Part shown: positions 33,973 through 43,932 of the stretch, in pieces
Layout of the letters: every line of letters starts with the position of its first letter
How positions within the stretch are numbered: position 1 is the first letter of the stretch
Assembly: GCA_035652435.1 (NCBI GenBank)
Contig: DASRDU010000007.1
Coordinates: 1 to 64,000, forward strand
Direction of reading: 5' to 3'
From: DASRDU01 sp035652435
Lineage (GTDB): Bacteria; Acidobacteriota; Blastocatellia; RBC074
Length of the DNA stretch: 64,000 nt
Position numbers and translations under genes: made by a program
Notes under the pieces: generated by a model
What the model was told of the DNA's origin: nothing
Database searches by the model: none
The model's input: only the letters and a program-made list of their open reading frames with translations

Positions 33973-34341
33973 TCAATGCAGCAGGCAACCCGCGTAACCG
34001 AGAACCTGCTCGCCCCCGCGCAGCAGACTCGGCGTCGGCTGCCAGCCTTCGCCCAAGCGCGCTTCGAGTAATTCCTGTGCCCCCGGCCGATGGTCCCAGA
34101 CGGCGACCGCCGTCACCGTGCCGTGTCACGTCGTGCCGTAAACCAGCGTCAGCCCGTCGCGCCATGGGACGATGATGTCGTGCGTGTATTCGTCCTGAAT
34201 GATGACGTCGGCGATCCGTACGGGCGGGCGCTGTGAGTTGCCCCATTTCACCACTTCCATCAGCGTGCCATGTTCGGGCAGTCCGCTTTCGAGGGCGGTG
34301 AGGGCTTCGGCAGCTAATCCGGCGCGGTTGGTGATTCGCAT
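33973..34341 (-). pseudogene. Decayed gene with an in-frame TGA stop
   Basis: The frame starting at ATG 34341 (MRITNRAGL) runs 71 codons to TGA at 34128-34126, then continues in the same frame for 50 sensible codons (HGTVTAVAVWDHRPGAQ onward, to GYAGCLLH) before the true stop TGA at 33975-33973. The two parts read as one protein. A single C-to-T change of an Arg CGA codon would explain the TGA. I do not recognise the family. No sign of a selenocysteine insertion element is apparent, so a nonsense mutation (or sequencing error) is the simplest reading. Confidence 0.6.
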
Positions 34342-34487
34342 ACGGGAAAGTGTAGGGCGCGCCGGAGCGCAGCGTCAAACTCACCCCGGTTGAAAATAGT
34401 GCCGGAACAGATCAAACTACTGACCCGGAGTCTGCATCTAAAGCCGTGTCAATCAGACACCTGCGGAAAGCGGGGAGTAACAAAACG

Positions 34488-35009
34488 ATGTTCAGGAAAA
34501 TTACAATCAAACAAGTCTTAACTATTGCCACTCTGCTGATCCTTTCCATTGCCGTCATTGCGCAGGCCCCTTCGGTCTCCCTGCGGACGGTGGACGGGGG
34601 CAGCTTTAACCTTGCCGACAGCCGCGGCAAAGTCGTTGTACTGTCATTCGGCGCGACGTGGGTTCCGCTGTCCGGGAAGGAACTGCCCGCCCTGCAAAAG
34701 CTCGCCGACCGGTACGCCGGTCGAAACGTGGACTTCTACTGGGTGAGTACCAACTCATTGAAAACCGGCACGCGGACTTACGCCGCGGATGCCGATCTGA
34801 AAGCCTTCGCGGCGAAGAACGGGCTGAAGATGACCGTACTGCGTGATCCTGATCAGGCGGCCTATCGGGCGCTGGGCGTGGACGCGCTGCCGACGCTGGT
34901 CATCATTGACGGCGCCGGCAAAGTCCAGCACAAGCACACCGGCTTCGATACGGATCAGCCCGACGGGTATGCCGAGGACAGCCAGATCCTTGATAAACTG
35001 GTGAAGTAA
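34488..35009 (+). CDS. Exported thioredoxin-fold protein lacking active-site cysteines
   Basis: A 173-residue TlpA/AhpC-like redoxin with a signal peptide (VLTIATLLILSIAVIAQ). The core has the expected pattern VVVLSFGATWVPLSGKELPALQKLA and a cis-Pro DALPTLVIID. At the place of the CxxC motif (normally WCxxC) the sequence is WVPLS, and the whole protein contains no cysteine. It therefore cannot perform dithiol chemistry and is more likely a binding or scaffold protein; TlpA-like and redoxin names should be used for the fold only. ATG 34488 is behind GGGGAG. A long palindrome follows the stop codon. Confidence 0.8.
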   Translation: MFRKITIKQVLTIATLLILSIAVIAQAPSVSLRTVDGGSFNLADSRGKVVVLSFGATWVPLSGKELPALQKLADRYAGRNVDFYWVSTNSLKTGTRTYAADADLKAFAAKNGLKMTVLRDPDQAAYRALGVDALPTLVIIDGAGKVQHKHTGFDTDQPDGYAEDSQILDKLVK

Positions 35010-35015
35010 TAACCT

Positions 35016-35098
35016 GACGGGGTGACCACGGCGACAAGGCGACTGGGCGAACGAAATGTGTTTTCGCCCCATCGCCTTGTCGCCGTGGTCACCCCGTC
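35016..35098. repeat. 27-base perfect inverted repeat (REP-like palindrome)
   Basis: The arm at 35016-35042 (starting GACGGGGTGACCACGG, ending CAAGGCGA) is the exact reverse complement of 35072-35098. Inside, GGGCGAA (35045-35051) and TTCGCCC (35063-35069) extend the stem after a two-base mismatch. It fills almost all the gap between the redoxin stop and the CinA-like start codon. No T-run follows. Same class of element as the one at 21492-21578, with a different sequence. Confidence 0.85.
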
Positions 35099-35112
35099 GT
35101 TATTATTCGGGC

Positions 35113-35844
35113 ATGACCGTGACGACCGCAGCGATTCTGGTGATTGGGGATGAGATCCTCAGTGGCAAGACCGAGGAGCAGAACGCGCGCTTTCTGATCG
35201 GCGAGCTGCGCGATCTGGGCGTGGCGCTGCGGTGCATCCTGACGATCCCCGACGAGATTGAAACCGTCGCCGCCGCGGCCCGCGACCTTTCCGCGCGCTT
35301 TGATTACGTCTTCACTTCCGGCGGAGTCGGCCCGACCCACGACGACGTGACGATCAAAGGCATCGCGCTCGCCTTCAGCCGCCCGGTCATCCGCCACTCC
35401 GATCTGGAGAGCAGGATTCGCGCTTACTTCGGAGAAAAGACTGACGAGAGTCATCTGCGGATGGCCGACGTGCCGGAAGGTTCGGAGTTGATCGAGACGA
35501 CCGAAATGCGCTGGCCGCTGCTGGCGTGTGGGAACGTCTACATCCTGCCCGGCGTGCCGGAACTGTTCAGAAAAAAATTCGGCGCGATCAGAGAGCAGTT
35601 CCGCGCCCTGCCTTTTTACGCCCACGCCGTCTACACGCAGGAAGACGAATTCGACATCGCCAGCCAGTTGCAGGAGGTGGCCAGCAGCCACCCACAGGTC
35701 ACCATCGGCTCTTACCCGAATTTCTCTTCGCCTGAATACAAGGTCAAACTGACGCTTGAATCGAAGGACGAGGGCGCGCTCGAATCGGCGGTCACGGCGC
35801 TGCTGGCGATCCTCGACCCGTCGCGGCTGGTGCGGAGCGAATAG
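35113..35844 (+). CDS. Molybdopterin-binding domain protein, CinA N-terminal type
   Basis: A 243-residue protein of the CinA/MoaB-like fold: AILVIGDEILSGKTEEQNA, then the hallmark FTSGGVGPTHDDVT near residue 75, and YILPGVPELFRKKF near 145. It corresponds to the N-terminal COG1058-type domain and lacks the C-terminal nicotinamide-nucleotide amidase domain of full CinA, so it is best called a competence-damage-type domain protein. Related domains hydrolyse ADP-ribose in some species, but this is not certain here. ATG 35113 lies 15 bases past a long palindrome, which leaves little room for a standard leader. Confidence 0.82.
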   Translation: MTVTTAAILVIGDEILSGKTEEQNARFLIGELRDLGVALRCILTIPDEIETVAAAARDLSARFDYVFTSGGVGPTHDDVTIKGIALAFSRPVIRHSDLESRIRAYFGEKTDESHLRMADVPEGSELIETTEMRWPLLACGNVYILPGVPELFRKKFGAIREQFRALPFYAHAVYTQEDEFDIASQLQEVASSHPQVTIGSYPNFSSPEYKVKLTLESKDEGALESAVTALLAILDPSRLVRSE

Positions 35845-35873
35845 CAGATTCCGGGCCTGACAACCACCAGCCA

Positions 35874-36395
35874 CTACGCCCGAGGCACATCCTTCAGATA
35901 AATCTCCTTCAGCTCCAGATAATTCCTCCAGTGCTGATTGATGAATTCAACGTCATCATCATTGAGCTGGCGCCTGATCACCGCCGGAATGCCGATCACG
36001 AGCGAGCGCGGGGGAACCTGCATCCTGGCAGTCACGAGCGCGCCCGCCGCCACGATTGATTCCGCGCCGATCACTGCGCCGTCCATCACCTTCGAGCCGA
36101 TCCCGATCAGGCAGTGGTCTTCAATCGTGCAGCCGTGCGCGATGGCGCCATGACCGAGCGTGACGTAATTACCGATGAGCGTCGGGTATCGGTCGCGCGC
36201 CACATGAATCACGCACAAGTCCTGAATATTGGTGTGATGGCCGATGACGATCCGGTTGACGTCGCCGCGGACGACCGAGTTGAACCAGATTGAGGAATGC
36301 TCGCCAATCATGACATCGCCGATGACCTGTGCCGAAGTCTCAATGAAGCAGCCCGGCGCTATCTGCGGATGTTTGCCAAGGTAAGTTCTGATCAT
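35874..36395 (-). CDS. Gamma-carbonic anhydrase-like hexapeptide-repeat protein
   Basis: A 173-residue left-handed beta-helix protein with hexapeptide spacing throughout. The metal-site histidines of gamma-class carbonic anhydrases are in place: one in LCVIHVARD and a pair in TLGHGAIAHGCTI. The Arg/Asp/Gln surroundings (VVRGDVN, NIQDLCVI) also match the family. It may act as a carbonic anhydrase or as a metal-dependent acyl- or CoA-related protein such as YrdA; the sequence cannot separate these. The ribosome binding site before ATG 36395 is weak. It is transcribed divergently from hisS. Confidence 0.85.
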   Translation of the reverse strand: MIRTYLGKHPQIAPGCFIETSAQVIGDVMIGEHSSIWFNSVVRGDVNRIVIGHHTNIQDLCVIHVARDRYPTLIGNYVTLGHGAIAHGCTIEDHCLIGIGSKVMDGAVIGAESIVAAGALVTARMQVPPRSLVIGIPAVIRRQLNDDDVEFINQHWRNYLELKEIYLKDVPRA

Positions 36396-36555
36396 ATGCA
36401 GGTGGGTTCAGGGGGCTGGAAACCCGGCTCTCCGGATGCGTGTTTGTCCTGATCGCCAGACCCGCCAGCCGAAATTCGTACTTCCATTTTCACGATGCAC
36501 GTATGCTAGAATCCGCAGTTCAATTAAGCAAAGGCCGGAACGGCCCCTGATAACT

Positions 36556-37845
36556 ATGATTCAAACCGTCAAAGGAACCAGAGACATCCTCCCCACAGAC
36601 ACGCCGGTCTGGCAGCGTGTCGAGGCCGTCGCGCGCGAGGCGTTTCGCCGGTACGGGTTTGGTGAAATTCGCACGCCGATTTTCGAGAAGACCGAACTCT
36701 TCGCGCGCGGCGTCGGCGAAGCGACTGACATCGTCCACAAGGAGATGTACACCTTCACTGATCGTGCCCGTAAAGACCGCGAAGGCGAATTACTGACGCT
36801 GCGGCCTGAAAACACCGCGCCGGTCGTCCGCGCTTACATTGAACACAAGCTCTACGCCGACAAAACGCCTGGCGAGTTGACCAGACTCTATTACATTGGC
36901 CCGATGTTCCGCCGCGAGCAGCCTCAGGCTGGCCGCTTTCGCCAGTTCTATCAGATCGGCGCCGAGGTGCTGGGTTCGAGCGACGACCCGGCGATTGAGG
37001 CCGAAGTGATTGAAATGCTCGACTGGTTTTTGAAGCAGCTCAACATCACCGACACGACGCTGCTCATCAATTCGGTCGGCGATCCGGCGAGCCGTCCGGC
37101 CTACCTGGAAAAGCTGCGGGCGGCGATTGCGGGCAACTTGGATAAGCTGTGCGGCGATTGCCACCACCGCTACGAAACCAACCCGCTGCGTGTGTTCGAT
37201 TGCAAAGTCGAAAGCTGTCAGGCCGTCATCGCCACTTTGCCGACGATTACTGATAACCTCGACGACGCTTCGCGTGAACACTTCGAGCAGTTCAAGGCGC
37301 ATCTTGACGCTCGCGGCATTGCGTACACGGTGAATCCGCGGATGGTGCGGGGGCTCGATTATTACACGCGCACGGCGTTTGAAATTATCGGCAGCAGTCT
37401 CGGCGCTCAGAACACGCTCGTGGGCGGCGGTCGTTACGACGGCCTGTCGGAAACGCTCGACGGACCGCCGACCAAAGGCTTCGGCTTTGCGTTCGGGCTT
37501 GATCGCATGGTGATGTCGCTGCCGGAAAGCGAAGTGGAAAAGGCCCGCGCCGCGGGCAAAGCCGATGTCTTCATCGTCTGGCTGGGTGAGGCCGCACGCC
37601 TGCACGCCTTCAAAGTCGCGAAGGATCTGCGCGCCGTCGGCTTCGCGGTCGCACTCGAATTCGAAGAGCGCAGGATGAAAAAGGCGATGGCACAGGCGAG
37701 CAAATCAAACGCGCGTTACGCGCTGATCATCGGCGAGGACGAGGTCAGGAGCGACAAATATGCGCTCAAGAATCTGGCGACCGGCGCACAGGAGACAGTC
37801 GAATTCGCCGGCCTTGTCGTCAGGCTCTCCGGCCAGCCCGCGTAG
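36556..37845 (+). CDS. hisS: Histidyl-tRNA synthetase
   Basis: A 429-residue class II aminoacyl-tRNA synthetase, the usual bacterial length. Motif 1 is near the N-terminus (GFGEIRTPIFEKTELFARG). Motif 2 is MFRREQPQAGRFRQFYQIG, and the histidine-specific GLDYYTRTAFEI and GGGRYDGL blocks and the final-motif GFGFAFGLDR follow. A C-terminal anticodon-binding domain completes it (residues about 325-425). It charges tRNA-His. The start at 36556 (MIQTVKGTRDILP) fits the family; upstream codons in frame are not conserved sequence. aspS follows after 60 bases on the same strand, a pairing seen in many bacteria. Confidence 0.95.
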   Translation: MIQTVKGTRDILPTDTPVWQRVEAVAREAFRRYGFGEIRTPIFEKTELFARGVGEATDIVHKEMYTFTDRARKDREGELLTLRPENTAPVVRAYIEHKLYADKTPGELTRLYYIGPMFRREQPQAGRFRQFYQIGAEVLGSSDDPAIEAEVIEMLDWFLKQLNITDTTLLINSVGDPASRPAYLEKLRAAIAGNLDKLCGDCHHRYETNPLRVFDCKVESCQAVIATLPTITDNLDDASREHFEQFKAHLDARGIAYTVNPRMVRGLDYYTRTAFEIIGSSLGAQNTLVGGGRYDGLSETLDGPPTKGFGFAFGLDRMVMSLPESEVEKARAAGKADVFIVWLGEAARLHAFKVAKDLRAVGFAVALEFEERRMKKAMAQASKSNARYALIIGEDEVRSDKYALKNLATGAQETVEFAGLVVRLSGQPA

Positions 37846-37905
37846 AGTTCATCCGTCAACCACCCTGCCCCGCACATCTCAACCGGAAGGTCAGGAAAGA
37901 AAGTA

Positions 37906-39681
37906 ATGCTCGATCATTTAGGACAAACCAGACGCACTCATAACTGCGGCGAACTGCGCGCCGCGAACGTCGGAGAGACGGTCACCCTGCTCGGCTGGGT
38001 CAACGCCCGGCGCGACCACGGCCCGCTGATTTTCGTCCACCTGCGCGACCGTGCGGGCATCACTCAGATCGTCTTTAATACGTCCAGCTTCCCGGAAGCG
38101 CACGATAAGGCGGAGCAGGTGCGCAGCGAGTACGTACTGGCCGTAACTGGTAAGTGCGTGGCGCGCTCGCCCGAGACGGTCAATAAAAATATGGAGACCG
38201 GCGAGATCGAAATAGTCGCCGAGGAGGTCAAAGTCCTCAACGATTCACGCGTGCTGCCGTTTCAGCTTGAGCGCTGCGATGCGGCTGAGGATTTGCGCCT
38301 GAAGTATCGTTACCTTGATCTGCGCCGCGCCGAGATGCAGCGCAATTTCAAACTGCGCCACCGGCTCGCGCTGGCGACGCGCACTTACCTTGACGGCCAG
38401 GGTTTTTACGAGATCGAGACGCCGATCCTGACGAAATCAACCCCCGAAGGCGCGCGCGATTATCTGGTTCCGTCGCGCACCTTCCCGGGCCGTTTCTTCG
38501 CGCTGCCGCAATCGCCGCAGCTTTTCAAGCAGCTGCTGATGATCGCCGGCTACGAGCGTTACTTCCAGATCGCACGCTGCTTCCGCGACGAAGACCTGCG
38601 CGCCGACCGTCAGCCGGAGTTCACGCAGATAGACCTTGAGATGAGCTTCGTGCAGCCCGATGACGTGTTCGCTGTGATCGAGCCGCTGGTCTGCGAATTT
38701 TTCAGGGTTGCCGGGCTCCCTGAGCCGCCGCGTCCGTTTATGCGCCTGCCTTATCAGGAAGCGATGGAGCGTTTCGGCTCGGATAAACCCGACCTGCGTT
38801 TCGGACTTGAATTCACCGACCTGAGCGCACAGTTTGAGGGCAGCCCGTTCACCGTCTTCGCCGACGCCGTGAGCAAGGGCGGCGCGGTCAAGGCCATCGT
38901 CGTGCCCGGCGGCGCGAAGTATTCGCGCAAGCAGTTTGACGAACTGGTCGAACACGCGAAGCGTTACGGCGCGCCCGGTCTCGCCTACATTCAGGTGGCC
39001 GAGGGTGAATCGAAATCCGCGCTGACAAAGTTCCTCGGCGCGGACGGCATCAACGCAATCGTTCAGGCGGCAAAAGCGGGTGTCGGGGATGCGGTTCTGA
39101 TGATCGGCGGCAAACGCGATGTCGTGGCGTCGAGCCTCGGCGCGGTGCGTCAGGAAGTCGCCCGTCGTGAAAACCTGATCAACGAGAACGAAACGAGACT
39201 GCTCTGGGTGACCGAGTTCCCGATGTTCGAATACCACGAAGACGACCGACGCTGGTACGCGCTGCACCACCCGTTCACTTCGCCGATTGACGAAGACATC
39301 AGAGGGCTTGAAGGCGATCTCGGCGCGGTGCGCGCGAAGGCTTATGACCTGGTGATGAACGGCAGCGAGATCGGCGGCGGCTCGATTCGTATCCACCGCT
39401 CGGACGTGCAGGCGAAGGTCTTCGCCGCGCTCGGCCTGACCGAGGCCGAGGCGCGCGAGAAGTTCGGCTTCTTCCTGGACGCCCTGAGCTACGGCACGCC
39501 GCCGCACGGGGGCATCGCGCTCGGCCTCGACCGAATAGTGATGCTGCTCGCGGGCGCGGACTCGATCCGCGACGTGATCGCCTTCCCGAAGGTTTCGAGC
39601 GCCGCCGACCTGATGACCGACAGCCCGAGCGAGGTCAGCAAACAGCAGCTCGATGAGCTGAAAATCAGGACGCTGACGTAG
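37906..39681 (+). CDS. aspS: Aspartyl-tRNA synthetase, bacterial type
   Basis: A 591-residue class II synthetase of the bacterial type. The OB-fold anticodon-binding domain is at residues about 15-110 (VTLLGWVNARRDHGPLIFVHLRDRAGITQIVF). The catalytic core includes GARDYLVPSR, FRDEDLRADRQPEFTQID and the late GGIALGLDR. A GAD-type insertion domain occupies about residues 300-420. It charges tRNA-Asp and may be discriminating or not; no Gat operon is visible in this window. ATG 37906 follows AGGAAAG. It is probably co-transcribed with hisS. Confidence 0.95.
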   Translation: MLDHLGQTRRTHNCGELRAANVGETVTLLGWVNARRDHGPLIFVHLRDRAGITQIVFNTSSFPEAHDKAEQVRSEYVLAVTGKCVARSPETVNKNMETGEIEIVAEEVKVLNDSRVLPFQLERCDAAEDLRLKYRYLDLRRAEMQRNFKLRHRLALATRTYLDGQGFYEIETPILTKSTPEGARDYLVPSRTFPGRFFALPQSPQLFKQLLMIAGYERYFQIARCFRDEDLRADRQPEFTQIDLEMSFVQPDDVFAVIEPLVCEFFRVAGLPEPPRPFMRLPYQEAMERFGSDKPDLRFGLEFTDLSAQFEGSPFTVFADAVSKGGAVKAIVVPGGAKYSRKQFDELVEHAKRYGAPGLAYIQVAEGESKSALTKFLGADGINAIVQAAKAGVGDAVLMIGGKRDVVASSLGAVRQEVARRENLINENETRLLWVTEFPMFEYHEDDRRWYALHHPFTSPIDEDIRGLEGDLGAVRAKAYDLVMNGSEIGGGSIRIHRSDVQAKVFAALGLTEAEAREKFGFFLDALSYGTPPHGGIALGLDRIVMLLAGADSIRDVIAFPKVSSAADLMTDSPSEVSKQQLDELKIRTLT

Positions 39682-39703
39682 TTCGCGGGAAAGGAGTGTT
39701 TTT

Positions 39704-39928
39704 ATGGCAGTATCGAAGCTCGAAATGCGTGTTGCCGCGCTGGAAGCGGAAATGGCGAGGCTGAAGCAGAAGGTGGAAGGCCCGGAGCTTCCCTGGTGGG
39801 AAAAAATCTGGGGGACTTTTGCCAATGATCCGGATTACGACAAGGCAATGGAGTTGGGCAGAAAATACCGTGAGTCATTGCGCCCCAAAGCCAAAAAGCA
39901 GGCGCAGCCGGAAATCTGTGAAGGGTAA
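39704..39928 (+). CDS. Antitoxin-like small protein preceding a PIN-domain toxin
   Basis: A 74-residue protein with a coiled-coil N-terminus (MAVSKLEMRVAALEAEMARLKQKV), a central PWWEKIWGTFANDPDYDKAMELGRKY-like block (seen as PWWEKIWGTF and YDKAMELG) and a basic tail. Small proteins of this type occur directly ahead of PIN-domain toxins, where they act as antitoxins. The immediate downstream VapC-like gene supports this. ATG 39704 follows GGAAAGGAG. Its stop codon is six bases from the first possible PIN-domain codon and in the same frame. Confidence 0.65.
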   Translation: MAVSKLEMRVAALEAEMARLKQKVEGPELPWWEKIWGTFANDPDYDKAMELGRKYRESLRPKAKKQAQPEICEG

Positions 39929-39934
39929 AAAAAC

Positions 39935-40363
39935 ATAGTCATATATATTCTCGACACGGATCACATGAGTCTTCTGGAGAGAGCCGATAGTCGTGAAGCT
40001 CACCAGATACGCAATCGCCTGGGCCATCTTTTACCTTCATCGGGCGAGGTCGTGACCACCATTGTTACTTTTGAAGAGGAAGTGCGCGGATGGATGGCTC
40101 GCCTGGCCAGATCGAATTCACTTTCCTGGCAGGTTGAAAATTACCAGCGCCTCAACAGGCTGTTGGATAACTACCGCAACATCATTGTTCTTGAGTTTGA
40201 CGAGAAGGCTGCACTGCAATTTCAGACGCTGTTCAAGACACGGATCCGTGTCGGTACAATGGATCTGAAAATCGCCGCCATCGCCCTGGCTCACGATGCG
40301 ACGTTGCTGTCGAGAAACATCAGGGACTTCGGCAAAGTGCCGGGTCTGAAAGTGGAAGACTGA
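39935..40363 (+). CDS. VapC-like PIN-domain ribonuclease toxin, start codon unclear
   Basis: A PIN domain with the four acidic positions: YILDTDHM at the start, TFEEEVRG, VGTMDLKIAAIAL and the late SRNIRDFGK. PIN toxins cleave RNA and are held by the partner antitoxin, here the gene upstream. The first in-frame ATG (39965) falls after the DTD motif, which is essential for catalysis. Codons from 39935 on (ATA GTC ATA TAT ATT CTC GAC) contain no ATG, GTG or TTG, so an unusual start codon, readthrough of the antitoxin TAA or a lost start codon must be considered. The coordinates assume the ATA at 39935. The rest of the domain looks intact. Confidence 0.6.
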   Translation: MVIYILDTDHMSLLERADSREAHQIRNRLGHLLPSSGEVVTTIVTFEEEVRGWMARLARSNSLSWQVENYQRLNRLLDNYRNIIVLEFDEKAALQFQTLFKTRIRVGTMDLKIAAIALAHDATLLSRNIRDFGKVPGLKVED

Positions 40364-40402
40364 TCTGCCTGAAGTTTTTTGACCCATTTCTGAAAAGCCC
40401 CA

Positions 40403-42421
<2,019 letters not shown>

Positions 42422-42857
42422 CGTTCGAGCGGGCCGCCAGCCGGTCGGACAATTTTTGCCCGCCGCAACTCTCGTCACTCTGAACGACAACTCCCGTCAT
42501 CCTGCGCGACGATAAGCGCGCCAATTTGACCGATTACTCTGCCGATGAATCCAGTCGCCGCCGTGACCGGGCACTACTTTGCCTGTGACGGCAGGGAGTT
42601 AGCCTGAAAGGAATTCGTGAAGGGGCTTCTGGTACGGGAATCGCCAATATGGGAAGCGTCGGGAACGCGGCTGAGGCCGCCTGGGAACAGCCGGGCAGTC
42701 GTTTTTGACTGGGGCTTGTGGGGCTCGGGCGGCGCAGGGAACTCGGCGGCGTTTCGTGATGTGTTTGCTCCCGGTGAATGGGTTACGCCGGAGCGGACAG
42801 AGTTTTTCAGAGGGTACAAGGTTTTCGCATTTGACCTCCTTTCTTTGGTTCATTCGG
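42422..42857 (+). other. Long untranslated stretch before a terminator, candidate RNA gene
   Basis: About 436 bases between the mutL stop and a plus-strand terminator at 42858-42886. I find no convincing protein; the longest plus-strand frame runs through the terminator. Local hairpins include GCGGC/GCCGC around 42670. The stretch from about 42600 to the terminator could be a structured small RNA, or simply the mutL 3' untranslated region. I could not match it to 6S, tmRNA, RNase P or SRP RNA. Confidence 0.3.
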
Positions 42858-42886
42858 GCAGCCGCAGGCGCGGCTGCTCTTTTTTT
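42858..42886 (+). terminator. Intrinsic terminator on the plus strand
   Basis: GCAGCCGC (42858-42865) pairs with GCGGCTGC (42870-42877) around a four-base loop, followed by TCTTTTTTT. It lies about 440 bases past the mutL stop and ends right at the pta stop codon on the opposite strand. Confidence 0.8.
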
Positions 42887-43898
42887 ATCTGCCTTCGCGT
42901 TTTCCCGCCTGCGCCTGTACTGCCGTGATCGCGACCGCATCAACTATGTCATCGGCCTTGCATCCGCGTGACAGATCATTCGCCGGCTTGTCAAGGCCCT
43001 GCAGAATCGGGCCGATGGCCGTCGCCCCGGCGAGCCGCTCGGCCAGCTTGTAGCCGATGTTGCCCGCATTGATGTCGGGGAAGATGAGTACATTGGCCCT
43101 GCCCGCGACCGCGGAGCCGGGGGCTTTCGAGGCGCCGATGTGCGGGACGAGCGCGGCGTCGAGCTGCAACTCGCCGTCAATTTCCAGTTCGGGCGCGCGG
43201 GCGCGGACGGTGCGTGTCGCTTCAATGACCTTGTCAGCCAGCGGGTGCTGGGCACTGCCTTTGGTCGAAAATGAAAGCATCGCGACGCGTGGCTCGGCGT
43301 CGAGCAATGCGCGGCAGGTGTCTGCTGACGCGAGCGCGATTTCCGCGAGCTGTGAAGCCGTCGGGTTCACCACGACCGCCGGGTCGGCAAAAATCAGCGC
43401 GCCGTCAGCGCCGAAACTCTTATTGGGCACCACCATCACCATCACCGACGAGACCAGATTGAAATCTTTGCGCAGCCCGATGGTGAGCAGTGCCGCGCGC
43501 ACCGTGTGTGCCGTCGTATTGGTCGCCCCGGCGACCGAGCCGTCGGCTTTTCCGGCGCGCACCATCATGTCGCCGAAATAAAGTGGATCGAGTATCTGTT
43601 TGCGCGCCTCGTCGAGCGTGACGCCTTTGGCGCGGCGCAGTTCGTAAAACTCCCGCGTGTAGCGGTCGAGGTCAGGCGACTGGTGATGATTGAGAATTGG
43701 CACGCTGGTCAGCGACACGCCCAGCGCGTCGGCCTGGCCGCGGATCTTCTCTTCGCCGCCGAGCAGCGTCACGCGCGCGATGCGTTCGCCGGCAATGCGC
43801 GCAGCGGCAATGATGGTGCGGTCGTCTTCGCCTTCGGGCAACACAATGTGCTGCGGCTGCGTGGCCGCACGGCTTCTGATCTTTTGCAGGATGTCCAT
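42885..43898 (-). CDS. pta: Phosphate acetyltransferase
   Basis: A 337-residue single-domain phosphotransacetylase, the short form of Pta. It shows the family pattern throughout: IVLPEGEDDR at residues 18-27, KADGSVAGATNTTAHTVRA near 120, SSVMVMVVP, FSTKGSAQHP and the closing FPDINAGNIGYKL and ADDIVDAVAITAVQA. It interconverts acetyl-CoA and acetyl phosphate in the cytoplasm, feeding acetate metabolism or protein acetylation. No acetate kinase gene is adjacent. It is followed on the same strand by none, and preceded by DedA and HD genes with a gap of 34 bases, so it may be the third gene of that unit. Confidence 0.92.
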   Translation of the reverse strand: MDILQKIRSRAATQPQHIVLPEGEDDRTIIAAARIAGERIARVTLLGGEEKIRGQADALGVSLTSVPILNHHQSPDLDRYTREFYELRRAKGVTLDEARKQILDPLYFGDMMVRAGKADGSVAGATNTTAHTVRAALLTIGLRKDFNLVSSVMVMVVPNKSFGADGALIFADPAVVVNPTASQLAEIALASADTCRALLDAEPRVAMLSFSTKGSAQHPLADKVIEATRTVRARAPELEIDGELQLDAALVPHIGASKAPGSAVAGRANVLIFPDINAGNIGYKLAERLAGATAIGPILQGLDKPANDLSRGCKADDIVDAVAITAVQAQAGKREGR

Positions 43899-43932
43899 AG
43901 TCGAGAATGAGGGATGTCGAGTGCTGAATGAA

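Noticed and set aside
34126..34128. TGA as a selenocysteine codon
   Set aside because: No insertion-element hairpin or redox motif is apparent, and a single C-to-T change explains the stop better.
38437..39825. Long antisense frame across aspS
   Set aside because: High GC content keeps antisense frames open; the sequence has no domain and lies wholly over a clear aspS gene.
42617..42928. Possible small protein between mutL and pta
   Set aside because: It would read through a strong terminator and into the opposite-strand pta gene.
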